Assembly: GCF_000527135.1 (NCBI RefSeq)
Contig: NZ_AZUP01000001.1
Coordinates: 1,798,001-1,862,000 of the forward strand
From: Methyloversatilis discipulorum
GTDB taxonomy: Bacteria > Pseudomonadota > Gammaproteobacteria > Burkholderiales > Rhodocyclaceae
Direction of reading: 5' to 3'
Length of the DNA: 64,000 nt
Part shown: positions 9,645 through 19,461 of the stretch, piece after piece
Layout: each line of letters opens with the position of its first letter
How positions within the stretch are numbered: the first letter of the stretch is position 1
Program-made: the position numbers and the translations under genes
Notes under the pieces: generated by a model
What the model saw: the letters and a program-made list of their open reading frames with translations, nothing else
Told to the model about the DNA's origin: nothing
The model's database searches: none

Positions 9645-12600
9645 GCGCGACCGCCCTCCGTCGCGTCGATAGCCGTGTGGCGCAACTTGAACAGCCGGCC
9701 GAAAGCCAGGTAGATGACCGGCGTCGTGTACAGCGTCAGCACCTGGCTCACCAGCAGGCCGCCCACCATGGTGAGGCCCAGCGGAAAGCGCAGCTCGGAA
9801 CCCATGCCGCCGCCGAACACCAGCGGCAGCGCGCCGAGCAAGGCCGCAGCGGTGGTCATCAGGATGGGGCGCAGGCGCAGCAGGCAGGCCTGGAAGATCG
9901 CATCGCGCGGCGCCATGCCTTCGTTGCGTTCGGCTTCGAGCGCGAAGTCGATCATCATGATGGCGTTCTTCTTGACGATGCCGATCAGCAGGATGATGCC
10001 GATCACCGCGATCATGTCGAGCGCGTGACCGGCCAGCAGCAGCGCCAGCAGCGCGCCGATGGCGGCCGACGGCAGCGTGCTCAGGATGGTCAGCGGATGG
10101 ACGTAGCTCTCGTACAGCACGCCGAGCACGATGTACATGGTCACCACCGCCGCCAGGATGAGCCACAGTGTGTCGCTGAGCGAGGCGCGGAAGGCCTCGG
10201 CCGCGCCTTCCCACCTCAGCGTCATCGTCGCCGGCATGCCCAGCTGCGCGCGCACCGATTCGACCGCGTCCACCGCCTCGCCGAGCGACACGCCATCCGG
10301 CAGGTTGAACGACAGCGTGGCGGCGGGGAACTGGCCCTGGCGGCCCATGGCCAGCCGCGTCGGACGCTCTTCGACGCGCACCAGCGTGCCCAGTGGCACC
10401 TGCAGTCCGTCGGCCGACATCACGTGCAGCTGTGAAATGGCCTCCGGGCCGATCTGGAACTGAGGCTGCACGTCGAGCACCACGCGGTACTGGCTGGACT
10501 GAGTGAAGATGGTCGAGATCAGGCGCTGGCCGAAGGCGTTGTACAGCGCCGCGTCGATGTCGGCGACGGTGACGCCGACACGGGCAGCGGCGGCGCGATC
10601 GATGTCGACGTAGGCCTGCAGGCCGCCGGTGGCCAGATCGGTGGTGACCTGGGTGAGCCGGTCCGACTGCTGCAGCGCCGCCGCCAGCCTGGGCACCCAC
10701 TCCAGCAGATCTTCGTGATTGGTGGCCTGCACGACGAAGGGATACTGCGCACGGCTGACGCGGTCCTCTATCGTCAGGTCCTGCACCGGCTGCAGGTAAA
10801 GCGCGACGCCCGGCACCTCGCGCGCCGCCGCTTCGAGTCGGCGCGCAATCTCCGGCGCGCGGTCGCTGCGCTCGGCCAGCGGCTTCAACCTGATCTGCAT
10901 GCGGCCAGTGTTCAGCGTCGGGTTCTGGCCATCAACACCGATGAAGGAACTGACGCTGTCGACATCCGGGTCGCGCAGGATGACCTCGGCCAGCGCCTGC
11001 TGGCGCGCGCTCATCGCGGCGAAGGAAATGGTCGGTTCGGCTTCCGACATGCCCTGTATCAGCCCGGTGTCCTGCACCGGGAAGAAGCCCTTGGGCACCG
11101 CCAGGTAGAGCAGCGCAGTCAGCACGAAGGTGGCGATCGCCGCGACCAGCGTGAGCGGCTGGTGGTCGAGCACCCAGCGCAGCGTGCGTGAATAGCCGGC
11201 CAGCAGGCGGGCGTACCAGCCCTCGTGCGCGTGTTCGCCCTCGGCCTTCAGCAGCCGCCCGGCCATCATCGGCGTCAGCGTCAGCGACACCACGGCCGAC
11301 AGCAGGATGGCGATGGTGAGCGTCAGCGCGAATTCGCGGAACAGCCGGCCGACCACATCCTGCATGAACAGCAGCGGGATCAGCACTGCCACCAGCGACA
11401 CGGTCAGCGAAATGATGGTGAAGCCGATCTCCTTCGCGCCGTCGAGCGCGGCCTGCATCGCGCCCTTGCCCATCTCAAGGTGACGGGCGATGTTCTCGGT
11501 CATCACGATGGCGTCATCGACGACGAAGCCGGCGGCGATCACCATCGCCATCAGCGTCAGGTTGTTCACCGAGAAGCCGGCGAGATACATGATGGCGAAG
11601 CTGCCGATCAGCGACAGCGGAACCGCAATCGCCGGAATGACGGTGGCGCGCGCGTTGCGCAGGAACACGAAGATGACGGCGACCACCAGCAGCACCGCCA
11701 TCACCAGTTCGATCTGCACGTCGCGCACCGAGGTGCGTATCGATTCGGTGCGGTCGGTCAGCACCTGCACGTCGACCGCGTCCGGCAGCGAAGCCTGCAG
11801 CTCGGGCAGCAGCGCATTGATGCGGCTGACCACGTCGATCACGTTGGCACCGGGCTGGCGCTGGATGTTCAGGATGAGCGACGGCGTTTCGTTGGCCCAG
11901 GCGGCGAGCAGCCGGTTCTCCGGCCCGTCGACCACCTCGGCCACATCCTGCAGCCGGATCGGCGCGCCGTTCTTCCACGCGATCACGCTGCGCCGGTATT
12001 CGTCGGCCGAGCGCAGCTGGTCGTTGGCGTCCAGCGTGGTGGCGCGGGTCGGGCCGTCGAAACTGCCCTTGGCCTGGTTGGAACTGGTGGCCACCACCGC
12101 GGCGCGCAGCTGTTCGAGGCTCAGGCCGTAGGAAGCGACCGCCGACGGATTGACGCGCACCCGCACGGCGCGCCGCTGGCCGCCGGAAATGCTGACCAGG
12201 CCGACGCCCGACTGCTGCGAAATCTTCTGCGCCAGCCGGTTGCTCACCGCCTCTTCGAGCAGGTGCAGCGGCACCGCCTTCGAACTGACCGCCAGCGTCA
12301 TGACCGGCGCGTCGGCCGGATTCACCTTGCTGTAGATCGGCGGCGCCGGCAGTTCGTTGGGCAACAGCGTGCTCGCGGCGTTGATCGCCGCCTGCACTTC
12401 CTGCTGCGCGGTGTCGAGCGAGATATCGAGACCGAAGCGCAGCGTCACCACCGAAGCGCCGGCCGAACTGAGCGAATTCATCTGCACCAGGCCGGGCATC
12501 TGGCCGAACTGGCGCTCCAGCGGCGCGGTGATCAGCGAGGTGGTCAGTTCCGGACTGGCGCCCGGATAGAAGGTGACCACCTGCATGGTCGGATAGTCGA

Positions 12601-12718
12601 CCTGGGGCAGCGCCGACACCGGCAGCAGGCGGTAGGCAAGAAAGCCGGCGACCAGCAGCGCCACCATCAGCAGCGAGGTGGCCACCGGCCGCAGGATGAA
12701 CAGGCGGGACGGATTCAT
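9641..12718 (-). CDS. mdtB: RND multidrug efflux permease, MdtB/MuxB type
   Basis: A 1025-residue RND permease, partner of the MdtC-type protein encoded next. The chosen start gives [16 protein letters not shown], the conserved family N-terminus; an in-frame upstream codon would add 18 residues overlapping the preceding gene. The helix-4 acidic pair is present in [15 protein letters not shown], and the C-terminal half repeats the N-terminal fold. The gene begins 10 bp after the membrane-fusion gene stops and ends in a 4-base overlap with the next permease, so all four pump genes are probably one transcript. In this class the B subunit is thought to drive transport together with C; the stoichiometry is known only from E. 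coli. Confidence 0.94.
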   Translation of the reverse strand: MNPSRLFILRPVATSLLMVALLVAGFLAYRLLPVSALPQVDYPTMQVVTFYPGASPELTTSLITAPLERQFGQMPGLVQMNSLSSAGASVVTLRFGLDISLDTAQQEVQAAINAASTLLPNELPAPPIYSKVNPADAPVMTLAVSSKAVPLHLLEEAVSNRLAQKISQQSGVGLVSISGGQRRAVRVRVNPSAVASYGLSLEQLRAAVVATSSNQAKGSFDGPTRATTLDANDQLRSADEYRRSVIAWKNGAPIRLQDVAEVVDGPENRLLAAWANETPSLILNIQRQPGANVIDVVSRINALLPELQASLPDAVDVQVLTDRTESIRTSVRDVQIELVMAVLLVVAVIFVFLRNARATVIPAIAVPLSLIGSFAIMYLAGFSVNNLTLMAMVIAAGFVVDDAIVMTENIARHLEMGKGAMQAALDGAKEIGFTIISLTVSLVAVLIPLLFMQDVVGRLFREFALTLTIAILLSAVVSLTLTPMMAGRLLKAEGEHAHEGWYARLLAGYSRTLRWVLDHQPLTLVAAIATFVLTALLYLAVPKGFFPVQDTGLIQGMSEAEPTISFAAMSARQQALAEVILRDPDVDSVSSFIGVDGQNPTLNTGRMQIRLKPLAERSDRAPEIARRLEAAAREVPGVALYLQPVQDLTIEDRVSRAQYPFVVQATNHEDLLEWVPRLAAALQQSDRLTQVTTDLATGGLQAYVDIDRAAAARVGVTVADIDAALYNAFGQRLISTIFTQSSQYRVVLDVQPQFQIGPEAISQLHVMSADGLQVPLGTLVRVEERPTRLAMGRQGQFPAATLSFNLPDGVSLGEAVDAVESVRAQLGMPATMTLRWEGAAEAFRASLSDTLWLILAAVVTMYIVLGVLYESYVHPLTILSTLPSAAIGALLALLLAGHALDMIAVIGIILLIGIVKKNAIMMIDFALEAERNEGMAPRDAIFQACLLRLRPILMTTAAALLGALPLVFGGGMGSELRFPLGLTMVGGLLVSQVLTLYTTPVIYLAFGRLFKLRHTAIDATEGGRA

Positions 12719-12728
12719 CGATGCCGCT

Positions 12729-14006
12729 TCACTGCGCTGGCGGCGGGCCGCGTCGGCCCGGTGCGCCGCCATTGCCGGCGCGCGGCGTGGACGGGGTGTC
12801 GTCGAGCTTCACCTTGTCACCCTCGCGCAGACGGTCCACGCCGTCGGTCACCACGCGCTCACCCGGCTGCAGGCCTTCTGTCACCTGCTGCAGTTCGCCT
12901 TCGAGCACGCCGGTCTTCACTGGCCGCATGACCGCCTTCATCTCCGCGTCGACGACATAGACGAAGGTACCGCTGGCGCCGCGCTGGATCGCCGACACCG
13001 GCACCACAATGGCGTCGGCGATGGTGTCGACGCGCAGCTTCACGTTGACGAACTGGTTCGGAAACAGTGCGCCGTCGCGGTTATCGAACATCGCCTTGGC
13101 CTTTACCGTGCCGGTGGCAACGTCGATCTGGTTGTCCAGGATGCGCAGCGTGCCGGTAGCCAGCACGGTGCGGTTGTCGCGGTCGCGCGCCTCGACCGGC
13201 AGGCCACCGCGCGCGATGGCGTTACGCACCGCGACCAGCTGCGGCTCGGGCAGCGCGAACACGACCGAGATCGGCGCGTCCTGCGTGATGGTGAGCAGGC
13301 CATCGGCGTCGGAGCTGCGCACGATATTGCCCGGCGTAGCGAGGCGCAGGCCGACGCGGCCGCTGATCGGCGCGGTGATGCGCGCGTACTGCAGCGACAG
13401 CCGGGCGCTGGCGATGGTGGCGTCGTCGGCCAGCACGGCCGCTTCGTACTGGCGCACCAGCGAGCGCTGGTTGGTCACCTGCTGGGCCGCGATTGAATCC
13501 TGCGCCAGCAGTGTTTCGTAGCGCGCCAGATCTTCCTTCGCGTTGGCCAGCAGCGCCGCATTGCGCGCCTTCGCCGCTTCGCCCTGCGCCAGTTCGACCT
13601 GGAATGCGCGCGGATCGATCTGCGCCAGCAGGTCACCCTTCTTCACCCGCTGACCTTCGGTGAAATGCAGCGACTGCAGTTCGCCCTCGACCCGGCTGCG
13701 CACCACCACGCTTTCGATCGGCGTCACCGTGCCCAGCGCCGCCAGATGCACCGGCAGATCGGTGCGCTGCGCCTGGGCGCTGCCGACCCGCGTCTCACCA
13801 CCGAAGCGGCGTGCACCACCCGGAGGACCGCCCGGCGGGCCACCGGCCCGCATACCGGGGGGTCCGCCCTCGCCGTCGGCCGGCTTGGTGCGTTCGTTGG
13901 CGTAGAACCAGCCGGCGGTCAGGCCGGCCAGCAGAAGCAGCATCATGATCCAGGGCCAGCGCGGCTTGCGCGTGGCCGGAGCGGCATCGTGTCCGTGTGT
14001 GGTCAT
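12729..14006 (-). CDS. mdtA: RND efflux membrane-fusion protein, MdtA/MuxA type
   Basis: A 425-residue periplasmic adaptor joining the two permeases to the outer-membrane factor. An N-terminal transmembrane anchor (about 19-37) replaces the usual lipoprotein signal, as in MdtA. A Gly/Pro-rich linker follows ([12 protein letters not shown]), then the lipoyl/barrel-sandwich segment (ARIDPR-type motif in [19 protein letters not shown]), a helical hairpin and beta-barrel domains, ending in a Pro/Gly-rich tail. It is the first gene of the operon. Its promoter must lie in the 333 bp gap to the divergent MFS gene, where a short perfect palindrome sits 26 bp before the start codon. Confidence 0.92.
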   Translation of the reverse strand: MTTHGHDAAPATRKPRWPWIMMLLLLAGLTAGWFYANERTKPADGEGGPPGMRAGGPPGGPPGGARRFGGETRVGSAQAQRTDLPVHLAALGTVTPIESVVVRSRVEGELQSLHFTEGQRVKKGDLLAQIDPRAFQVELAQGEAAKARNAALLANAKEDLARYETLLAQDSIAAQQVTNQRSLVRQYEAAVLADDATIASARLSLQYARITAPISGRVGLRLATPGNIVRSSDADGLLTITQDAPISVVFALPEPQLVAVRNAIARGGLPVEARDRDNRTVLATGTLRILDNQIDVATGTVKAKAMFDNRDGALFPNQFVNVKLRVDTIADAIVVPVSAIQRGASGTFVYVVDAEMKAVMRPVKTGVLEGELQQVTEGLQPGERVVTDGVDRLREGDKVKLDDTPSTPRAGNGGAPGRRGPPPAQ

Positions 14007-14339
14007 CGGGATGGAAGGGCGTTGTTGGGTACGACCGACGGTCGAGACCCGATCATTATTGTGGGTGCCTGTTAATCGAAACGCTGCCTGAGCCGCCGGC
14101 AGGTGAATGCAGTGTAAACGGCGACGGCAAAGCTGCGACTGCGGGTGAGTGGAGCGTGCGACCGGTCGGCGAGTTCCTACAGACCTGCGATCGCCCCGCG
14201 GCTATCCTCGTGGGCTCCCAAGCAGCCAGTGCCAGTACTTCTTCAGCGCGGCCTTTCGTGACAGGCGGGCACCGTCGCCCGCCGCCCCGCATCACCCAGC
14301 GTCCGGTCGCTTCCCCTCCATACAAGCGGAGTCGAAGCC
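14007..14339. other. Divergent intergenic region between mdtA and the MFS gene
   Basis: This 333 bp stretch holds no convincing gene. It must carry the promoters of the leftward pump operon and of the rightward MFS gene. The clearest structure is a perfect 13-base palindrome at 14032-14044 (CGACCG-A-CGGTCG), 26 bp upstream of the mdtA start codon, where a bound regulator would block the pump promoter or its translation start. No regulator gene is adjacent. A Shine-Dalgarno-like AGCGGAG at about 14325-14331 precedes the MFS start. I see no clear -35/-10 pair. Confidence 0.5.
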
Positions 14340-15593
14340 TTGTTCGTCCATCTTGCACCGCTCGCCGCCCTGCTCGGCGGCGTCGCCCTGCTGCTGCTCG
14401 GCAGCGGCCTGCTCACCACGCTGCTCGCCGTGCGCGGCGGCATAGAAGGATACGGCAGTCCCTTCATGGGGCTGCTCGGATCGCTGTTCTTCGCCGGTTT
14501 CCTGATCGGCACCCGCGTCGCACCCGCATTGATCCGCCGCGTCGGCCACGTGCGCGCATTCGCCTTCTTCACCTCGGCGGTGGCCTGCAGCGTGTTGCTG
14601 CACGAAATGTGGGTGTCGCCCTGGGTATGGGCGCCGGTGCGCCTGATCACCGGCATTGCCATGGTCGGGCTGTACGCCATCGTCGAAAGCTGGCTCAACA
14701 GCCAGGCCGCGCCGGCGCAACGGGCGCGCGTGTTCGCCACCTATATGGGCGTGAATCTGGGCGCGCTGGCGCTGGCCCAGCAACTGCTGCACGTCGGCGA
14801 CGCCGCCACGCATACGCTGTTCGTGCTGGCCGCGCTGCTGGTGTGCGCGGCGGTGATGCCGGTGGCGGCGACACGACTGAGCCAGCCGCAGATCGACAAT
14901 GCGGCGGCGCCGGCGCTGCGTAGCCTGTACCGCAAGGCACCGATCGCCTTCGACGCCGCCTTCGCCTCCGGTCTCGCGATGGGCGCCTTCTGGGGTCTGG
15001 GCGCGGTATGGGCCGACCGCAGCGGGCTGGGTACGTCCGGTGTGGCCGCCTTCATGAGCGCAACCATCGTCGGCGGTGCGCTGTTCCAGTGGCCGCTGGG
15101 CCTGCTGTCCGACCGCCATGACCGCGGCCGCGTGATCACGCTGGTGGCCTTCGCCGCGGCACTGCTGGCGCTGCTGCCGATGTTCGCGCTGCCCTTCGGC
15201 GCCGACGCGACGGCCACCGCCGGCCTGCTCTACGGCGGCTTCGCCTTCGCGCTCTACCCGATGGCGATGGCGCGCCTGATCGACCGGCTCGATCCGCACG
15301 AAGTGCTGGCTGGCAGCAGCGGACTGCTGCTGGTGCACGGCATAGGCGCCGCACTCGGCCCGCTGGCCGCGGGTCTGGCGATGGCCGCTCTCGGTCCTGA
15401 CGCGCTGCCGATGTGGTTCGCGCTGACCCAGGGCGTGCTCGCCTTGCTCACCTCGTCGCTGCTGCGCCGGGTGCCGGCGCAGATCGCGCTGCAGACGCGC
15501 TTCCTGCCCATGGTGCGCACGACATCGACCGCCTTCGAACTGGCGGGTACCGCCCGCCCCGACACCGAAACACCGACCACGGAGACCCGCTGA
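14340..15593 (+). CDS. MFS transporter, YcaD-like family
   Basis: A 417-residue major-facilitator carrier with 12 predicted helices. The sequence FMGLLGSLFFAGFLIGTR and the later GLLSDRHDRGRVITL (loop 8-9 copy of the MFS motif A) are typical of the YcaD/UMF2 group. The start is taken at a TTG codon at 14340, preceded by AGCGGAG; no upstream ATG in frame is better placed, so the exact start is uncertain. It lies 39 bp before the glucosylglycerol-phosphate synthase gene in the same direction and may be co-transcribed with it. A link to osmolyte transport is only positional. Confidence 0.82.
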   Translation: MFVHLAPLAALLGGVALLLLGSGLLTTLLAVRGGIEGYGSPFMGLLGSLFFAGFLIGTRVAPALIRRVGHVRAFAFFTSAVACSVLLHEMWVSPWVWAPVRLITGIAMVGLYAIVESWLNSQAAPAQRARVFATYMGVNLGALALAQQLLHVGDAATHTLFVLAALLVCAAVMPVAATRLSQPQIDNAAAPALRSLYRKAPIAFDAAFASGLAMGAFWGLGAVWADRSGLGTSGVAAFMSATIVGGALFQWPLGLLSDRHDRGRVITLVAFAAALLALLPMFALPFGADATATAGLLYGGFAFALYPMAMARLIDRLDPHEVLAGSSGLLLVHGIGAALGPLAAGLAMAALGPDALPMWFALTQGVLALLTSSLLRRVPAQIALQTRFLPMVRTTSTAFELAGTARPDTETPTTETR

Positions 15594-15632
15594 CCTTCAC
15601 CCGACCTTCAACCTTGCAACAGGGAGTACGAC

Positions 15633-17897
15633 ATGCTCATTGCCACCGATCTGGACGGCACCTTTCTCGCCGGCGACACCGACGCGCGCCAGCAGCTCTA
15701 TCAACTGATCAGCAACGATCCGGACATCACGCTGGTGTTCGTCACCGGCCGCGGTCTCGAAGCCGTGCTGCCCATCCTGTCCGATGCAGCCATCCCCGTG
15801 CCGCACTACGTCATTGCCGACGTCGGCGCCACCGTGGTCGATGGACGCACCCGACAGGCTGTGCAGCCGCTGCAGGCCGACATCGATGCGCTGTGGCCAG
15901 GCGAGCGCGCGGTGAGCGAAGCGCTGCAGGGCATTCCCGGCCTGCAGCGACAGGAAGTGCCGCAGCAGCGACGCTGCTCCTATTTCTGCGACAGCGACGC
16001 GGTGACCGACGAGCTGTACCGCATCGCCAAGGAGCAGAACTGCGACCTGCTGTACTCCGCCGACCGCTACCTCGATTTCCTGCCGCGCGGCGTGAACAAG
16101 GGCAGCACGCTGCGCCGCCTGGTGCATGACCTCGGTATCGACATGAACCAGGTGCTGGTGGCGGGCGATACGCTGAACGACCTGTCAATGTTCGAACAGG
16201 GCTTCCGCGGCGTCTGCGTCGGCGAATCGGAAGCGGCGCTGCTGGCCGCCACCGCCGACCGCACGCGCGTGCTGCATTCGCGCCGCGTCGGCTGCGCCGG
16301 CATCCTCGAAGCACTCGACTTCTTCCGCTTCGTCGACCGCGCGCTGCTGCTGCCGCCCGGCAGCGACACCACCGCCCCCTGCGGCAAGTCCGAACTGGTC
16401 ATCGTCTATCACCGCCTGCCCTACGAGGAAGTGATCGACGACGACGGCACCATCCTGCGCCAGCCGCACCGCTCGCCGAACGGCATCATCCCCACCCTGC
16501 TGAGCTTCTTCGCCGACGGCCGCCAGGGCTCGTGGATCGCCTGGTCGAGCGCGCATGCCGGCGAGGCCCGTTTCGAGACACACACCACGGTCGATCGCGC
16601 GCAGTACCCCGGTCTGCGCTGCGCCCGCGTCGAACTGTCGACGCAGGACGTGGACATCTTCTACAAGCGCTTCTCGAAGGAGGCCTTCTGGCCGACCCTG
16701 CACACCTTCTGGGAACGCGCGCAGTTCCGCGAGGACGACTGGCAGGTGTTCCTGAAGGTGAACCGGCTGTTCGCCGAGCGCACCGCGGCCGAGGCAGCCC
16801 ACGGCGCGACGGTGTGGCTGCACGACTACAACCTGTGGATGGTGCCGGCGGCGCTGCGCGAGCTGCGGCCCGACCTGAAGATCGCCTTCTTCCATCACAC
16901 CTATTTCCCGTCGGCCGACGTGTTCAACGTGATGCCCTGGCGGCGCGACATCGTCGGCAGCCTGCTGCAGTGCGACTACATCGGCTTCCACATTCCGCGT
17001 CAGGCGGAGAACTTCGTCGACGTCGCACGCGGCGTGGCGCCGCTGCGCGTGCTCGAAACGAAGAACTGCGCGCCGCGCTTCCTCACCTACGGCTGCGCGG
17101 TCGGGCTCGACGAGATGACGACGGCAATCGAGGTGCATGGCCGGCGCATAGGCGTCGGCGCCCATCCGGTGGGCCTCGACGTCGGACGCATCGGCCGCAT
17201 TCTTGCCGACACGCAGAGCGCGCGCCTGATGGACCGTCTGCGCCGCGAGATGTCGGGGCAGCGCGTCATCCTGTCGGTCGAGCGGCTGGACTACACCAAG
17301 GGCACGCTGGAAAAGCTGCTCGCCTTCGAGCAGCTGCTCGAGCAGAACGAGGAACTGCGGCAGAAGGTGACGCTGATCGCAGTATGCGTGCCCGCAGCGA
17401 GCGAAATGACCATCTACGACACGCTGCAGACGCAGATCGAACAGGCGGTCGGCCGCATCAACGGCCGCTTCTCGCGCGTCGGCTGGACACCGGTGCAGTT
17501 CTTCTTCCGGCCCATCCCCTTCGCCGAACTGGTGGCCTACTACGCGATCGCCGACGTCATGTGGATCACGCCGCTGCGCGACGGACTCAATCTCGTATCC
17601 AAGGAGTACGTCGCCACCCAGGGCCTGATGCAGGGTGGCGGCGTGCTGGTGCTGTCGGAATTCGCCGGCGCCGCGGCCGAACTGCACGGCGCGGTACTGA
17701 CCAATCCGCACGACCGCAACGACCTGCGCGACAAATGCCTGTACGCGCTGAACATCCACCGCGCCGAGGCCGAGTCACGGCTGCGCGAACTGTTCGCCAT
17801 CGTCCAGCACAACGACATCGTGCGCTGGGGTGCGGAGTTCCTGGCGGCGGTGGAGATGGCCAGCGAACCCTCGGTGCCGACCGTAATGGCGGCCTGA
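15633..17897 (+). CDS. ggpPS: Bifunctional glucosylglycerol-phosphate phosphatase/synthase (HAD-GT20 fusion)
   Basis: A 754-residue two-domain enzyme. Residues 1-245 form a HAD phosphatase of the sucrose-phosphate-phosphatase kind, with the nucleophile motif DLDGT (D6, D8) and a late GDTLNDLSMF acidic motif. Residues about 255-745 form a GT20 glycosyltransferase (WLHDYNLWMVP, FFHHTYFP, VERLDYTKG, TPLRDGLNLVSKEYVA). This order, phosphatase first and synthase second, is that of the GgpPS enzymes described in Stenotrophomonas and Azotobacter, which turn ADP-glucose and glycerol-3-phosphate into the compatible solute glucosylglycerol. The alternative is a trehalose-phosphate synthase/phosphatase, but there the GT20 domain normally comes first. 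A good AGGGAG ribosome site precedes the ATG. It probably serves salt or osmotic tolerance and is expected to be salt-induced. Confidence 0.82.
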   Translation: MLIATDLDGTFLAGDTDARQQLYQLISNDPDITLVFVTGRGLEAVLPILSDAAIPVPHYVIADVGATVVDGRTRQAVQPLQADIDALWPGERAVSEALQGIPGLQRQEVPQQRRCSYFCDSDAVTDELYRIAKEQNCDLLYSADRYLDFLPRGVNKGSTLRRLVHDLGIDMNQVLVAGDTLNDLSMFEQGFRGVCVGESEAALLAATADRTRVLHSRRVGCAGILEALDFFRFVDRALLLPPGSDTTAPCGKSELVIVYHRLPYEEVIDDDGTILRQPHRSPNGIIPTLLSFFADGRQGSWIAWSSAHAGEARFETHTTVDRAQYPGLRCARVELSTQDVDIFYKRFSKEAFWPTLHTFWERAQFREDDWQVFLKVNRLFAERTAAEAAHGATVWLHDYNLWMVPAALRELRPDLKIAFFHHTYFPSADVFNVMPWRRDIVGSLLQCDYIGFHIPRQAENFVDVARGVAPLRVLETKNCAPRFLTYGCAVGLDEMTTAIEVHGRRIGVGAHPVGLDVGRIGRILADTQSARLMDRLRREMSGQRVILSVERLDYTKGTLEKLLAFEQLLEQNEELRQKVTLIAVCVPAASEMTIYDTLQTQIEQAVGRINGRFSRVGWTPVQFFFRPIPFAELVAYYAIADVMWITPLRDGLNLVSKEYVATQGLMQGGGVLVLSEFAGAAAELHGAVLTNPHDRNDLRDKCLYALNIHRAEAESRLRELFAIVQHNDIVRWGAEFLAAVEMASEPSVPTVMAA

Positions 17898-17940
17898 GGC
17901 GCAGTCAGCCAGACCGGCAGGAGGCGCTGGCCGCTTTGGC

Positions 17941-17968
17941 AAAAAAAAGCGCGGGACAGGCCCGCGCT
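17941..17968 (-). terminator. Rho-independent terminator of the AcrAB-type pump operon
   Basis: An 8-bp perfect stem (AGCGCGGG / CCCGCGCT, 17948-17955 with 17961-17968) and a 5-base loop are followed, on the minus strand, by a run of eight U residues (from the A8 at 17941-17948). It lies 30 bp beyond the stop codon of the leftward outer-membrane gene and also separates it from the converging ggpPS gene. Confidence 0.88.
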
Positions 17969-17997
17969 CAAAGTCCTCGGAGGAGGAGAGGAAGTCT

Positions 17998-19461
17998 TCA
18001 GCGTGACGCGGTCGGCGCGTTCTCCAGCTTCTCGTCGTCGCCGCCGGTCTCGATGCGGCCGGACCAGCCACCGCCCAGCGCCTGGTAGGTGTTCACCAGT
18101 GCCGTCACGCGGTCGAGCCGGGTAGCGATGAGCTGGCGCTCGGCCGACAGCTTTTCGCGCTCGGCATCGAGCAGCACGATGCGGCTGGCACGCCCCGCCT
18201 CGTAGCTCTTCTCGGCGAGGTCGCGTGCCTTGGTCGTCGCGTCATACAGCGTCACCGTCTCGTCCATCGCCTCGCGTGCGCCGCGTGCGGCAGAAAGTGC
18301 GCTGAGCGCGTCGGCGTAGGCCTGGCGCGCAGCCTGCTGGTAGGTCTGGGCGATCTGCGCGCGCTCGGCTTCCGACTGCGCGACGATGGCGCGCGTGCTG
18401 AGCAGACCGACCAGCGGCTGCGCGATTGCCGCACCAATGTTCCAGGTGCGCGCCGACGACGACAGCAGGTTGCCCAGCGCCGCGCTTTCGCCGCCCAGAC
18501 CGGCGGTCAGCGAGATCGTCGGGAACCACTGCGTGCGCGCCACTTCGACGCTCAGGCTGGCGGCCGCCAGATTGGCTTCGGCCGCGCGCACGTCGGCGCG
18601 TCGCGCCAGCAGATCCGAACTGAGACCGGCCGGGATTTCCGGCTGCACCGCCAGCGTGGACAGCGCCAGACCGCGGTCCGGAATCCGCTCCACCAACTCG
18701 CGCGGCGAACGGCCGAGCAGCACGGCCAGTGCGGTTTCGGCCTGTTCGCGGCTGCTGCGCGTGGTCGCCAGTGCGGCGGCCACGCTGGCGCGTTCCGAGC
18801 GCGAGATCTCGAGATCGTAGCGGCCGATGGCGCCGCCGGCGAACTGCTTCTCGCGCAGCGCCAGAGCGGCTTCGCGCGTGGCCAGCGTCTGCGACAGCAG
18901 CGCTTCGTCGGCGTCGAGCGCGCGCAGGCTGAAATAGGCGCGCGCAACCTGCGCCGTCACCGACGCACGCAGGCCTTCGAGCGCATAGCGGCTGGACGCC
19001 AGCTGCTGGCGCGCGACGTCGCGCTGACCGGACAGGCGACCGAACAGATCCAGTTCGTAGGACGCCGAAATGCCGCCGATCACCGTGTTGTACTGGCGCG
19101 GGCGCCCCGGCAGCGGTCGCTCGTTGCTGTACTGCTGGCGCGAGCCGGACAGCGACAGGCTGGCGTCCGGCAAGCGGTTGATGCGCACCAGGTCGAGCGC
19201 GGCGCGCGACGATTGCACGCGCTGCACGGCGATCACGACGTCGTCGTTGCGTTCGAGCGCCTCGGCGATCAGGCCGTCCAGCACCGGGTCGCGGAAGCTT
19301 TCCCACCAGCGGTCGATCTCGGCCGGCGTCGTCGCCGTCACCGCCGGCAGGTCGAGTTCCGGCGTCGGCTTCGGGTTCAGTGCGCAGGCCGACAGCAGGG
19401 CCGCGGCCAGCGCGACCGACAGCAGCGTGCGGCGCGCCGGATCAATGATGTGCGTGGACAT
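17998..19461 (-). CDS. RND efflux outer-membrane lipoprotein, NodT/OprM family
   Basis: A 487-residue TolC-type channel. The signal has a lipobox with cysteine 26 (LLSACALNP), followed by two outer-membrane-efflux repeats (WWESFRDPVLDGLIAEAL; LLARRADVRAAEANLAAASL). It is the third gene of the operon, overlaps the end of the permease gene by 20 bases, and closes with a strong terminator. It would form the outer-membrane exit for the AcrA/AcrB-like pair encoded upstream, as OprM does for MexAB. The assignment as a partner rests on operon position and family. Confidence 0.94.
   Translation of the reverse strand: MSTHIIDPARRTLLSVALAAALLSACALNPKPTPELDLPAVTATTPAEIDRWWESFRDPVLDGLIAEALERNDDVVIAVQRVQSSRAALDLVRINRLPDASLSLSGSRQQYSNERPLPGRPRQYNTVIGGISASYELDLFGRLSGQRDVARQQLASSRYALEGLRASVTAQVARAYFSLRALDADEALLSQTLATREAALALREKQFAGGAIGRYDLEISRSERASVAAALATTRSSREQAETALAVLLGRSPRELVERIPDRGLALSTLAVQPEIPAGLSSDLLARRADVRAAEANLAAASLSVEVARTQWFPTISLTAGLGGESAALGNLLSSSARTWNIGAAIAQPLVGLLSTRAIVAQSEAERAQIAQTYQQAARQAYADALSALSAARGAREAMDETVTLYDATTKARDLAEKSYEAGRASRIVLLDAEREKLSAERQLIATRLDRVTALVNTYQALGGGWSGRIETGGDDEKLENAPTASR

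Noticed and set aside
7005..9713. Open frame of 902 codons on the plus strand opposite the MdtC-type permease
   Set aside because: Complementary-strand artefact of high GC; no motif and no ribosome site.
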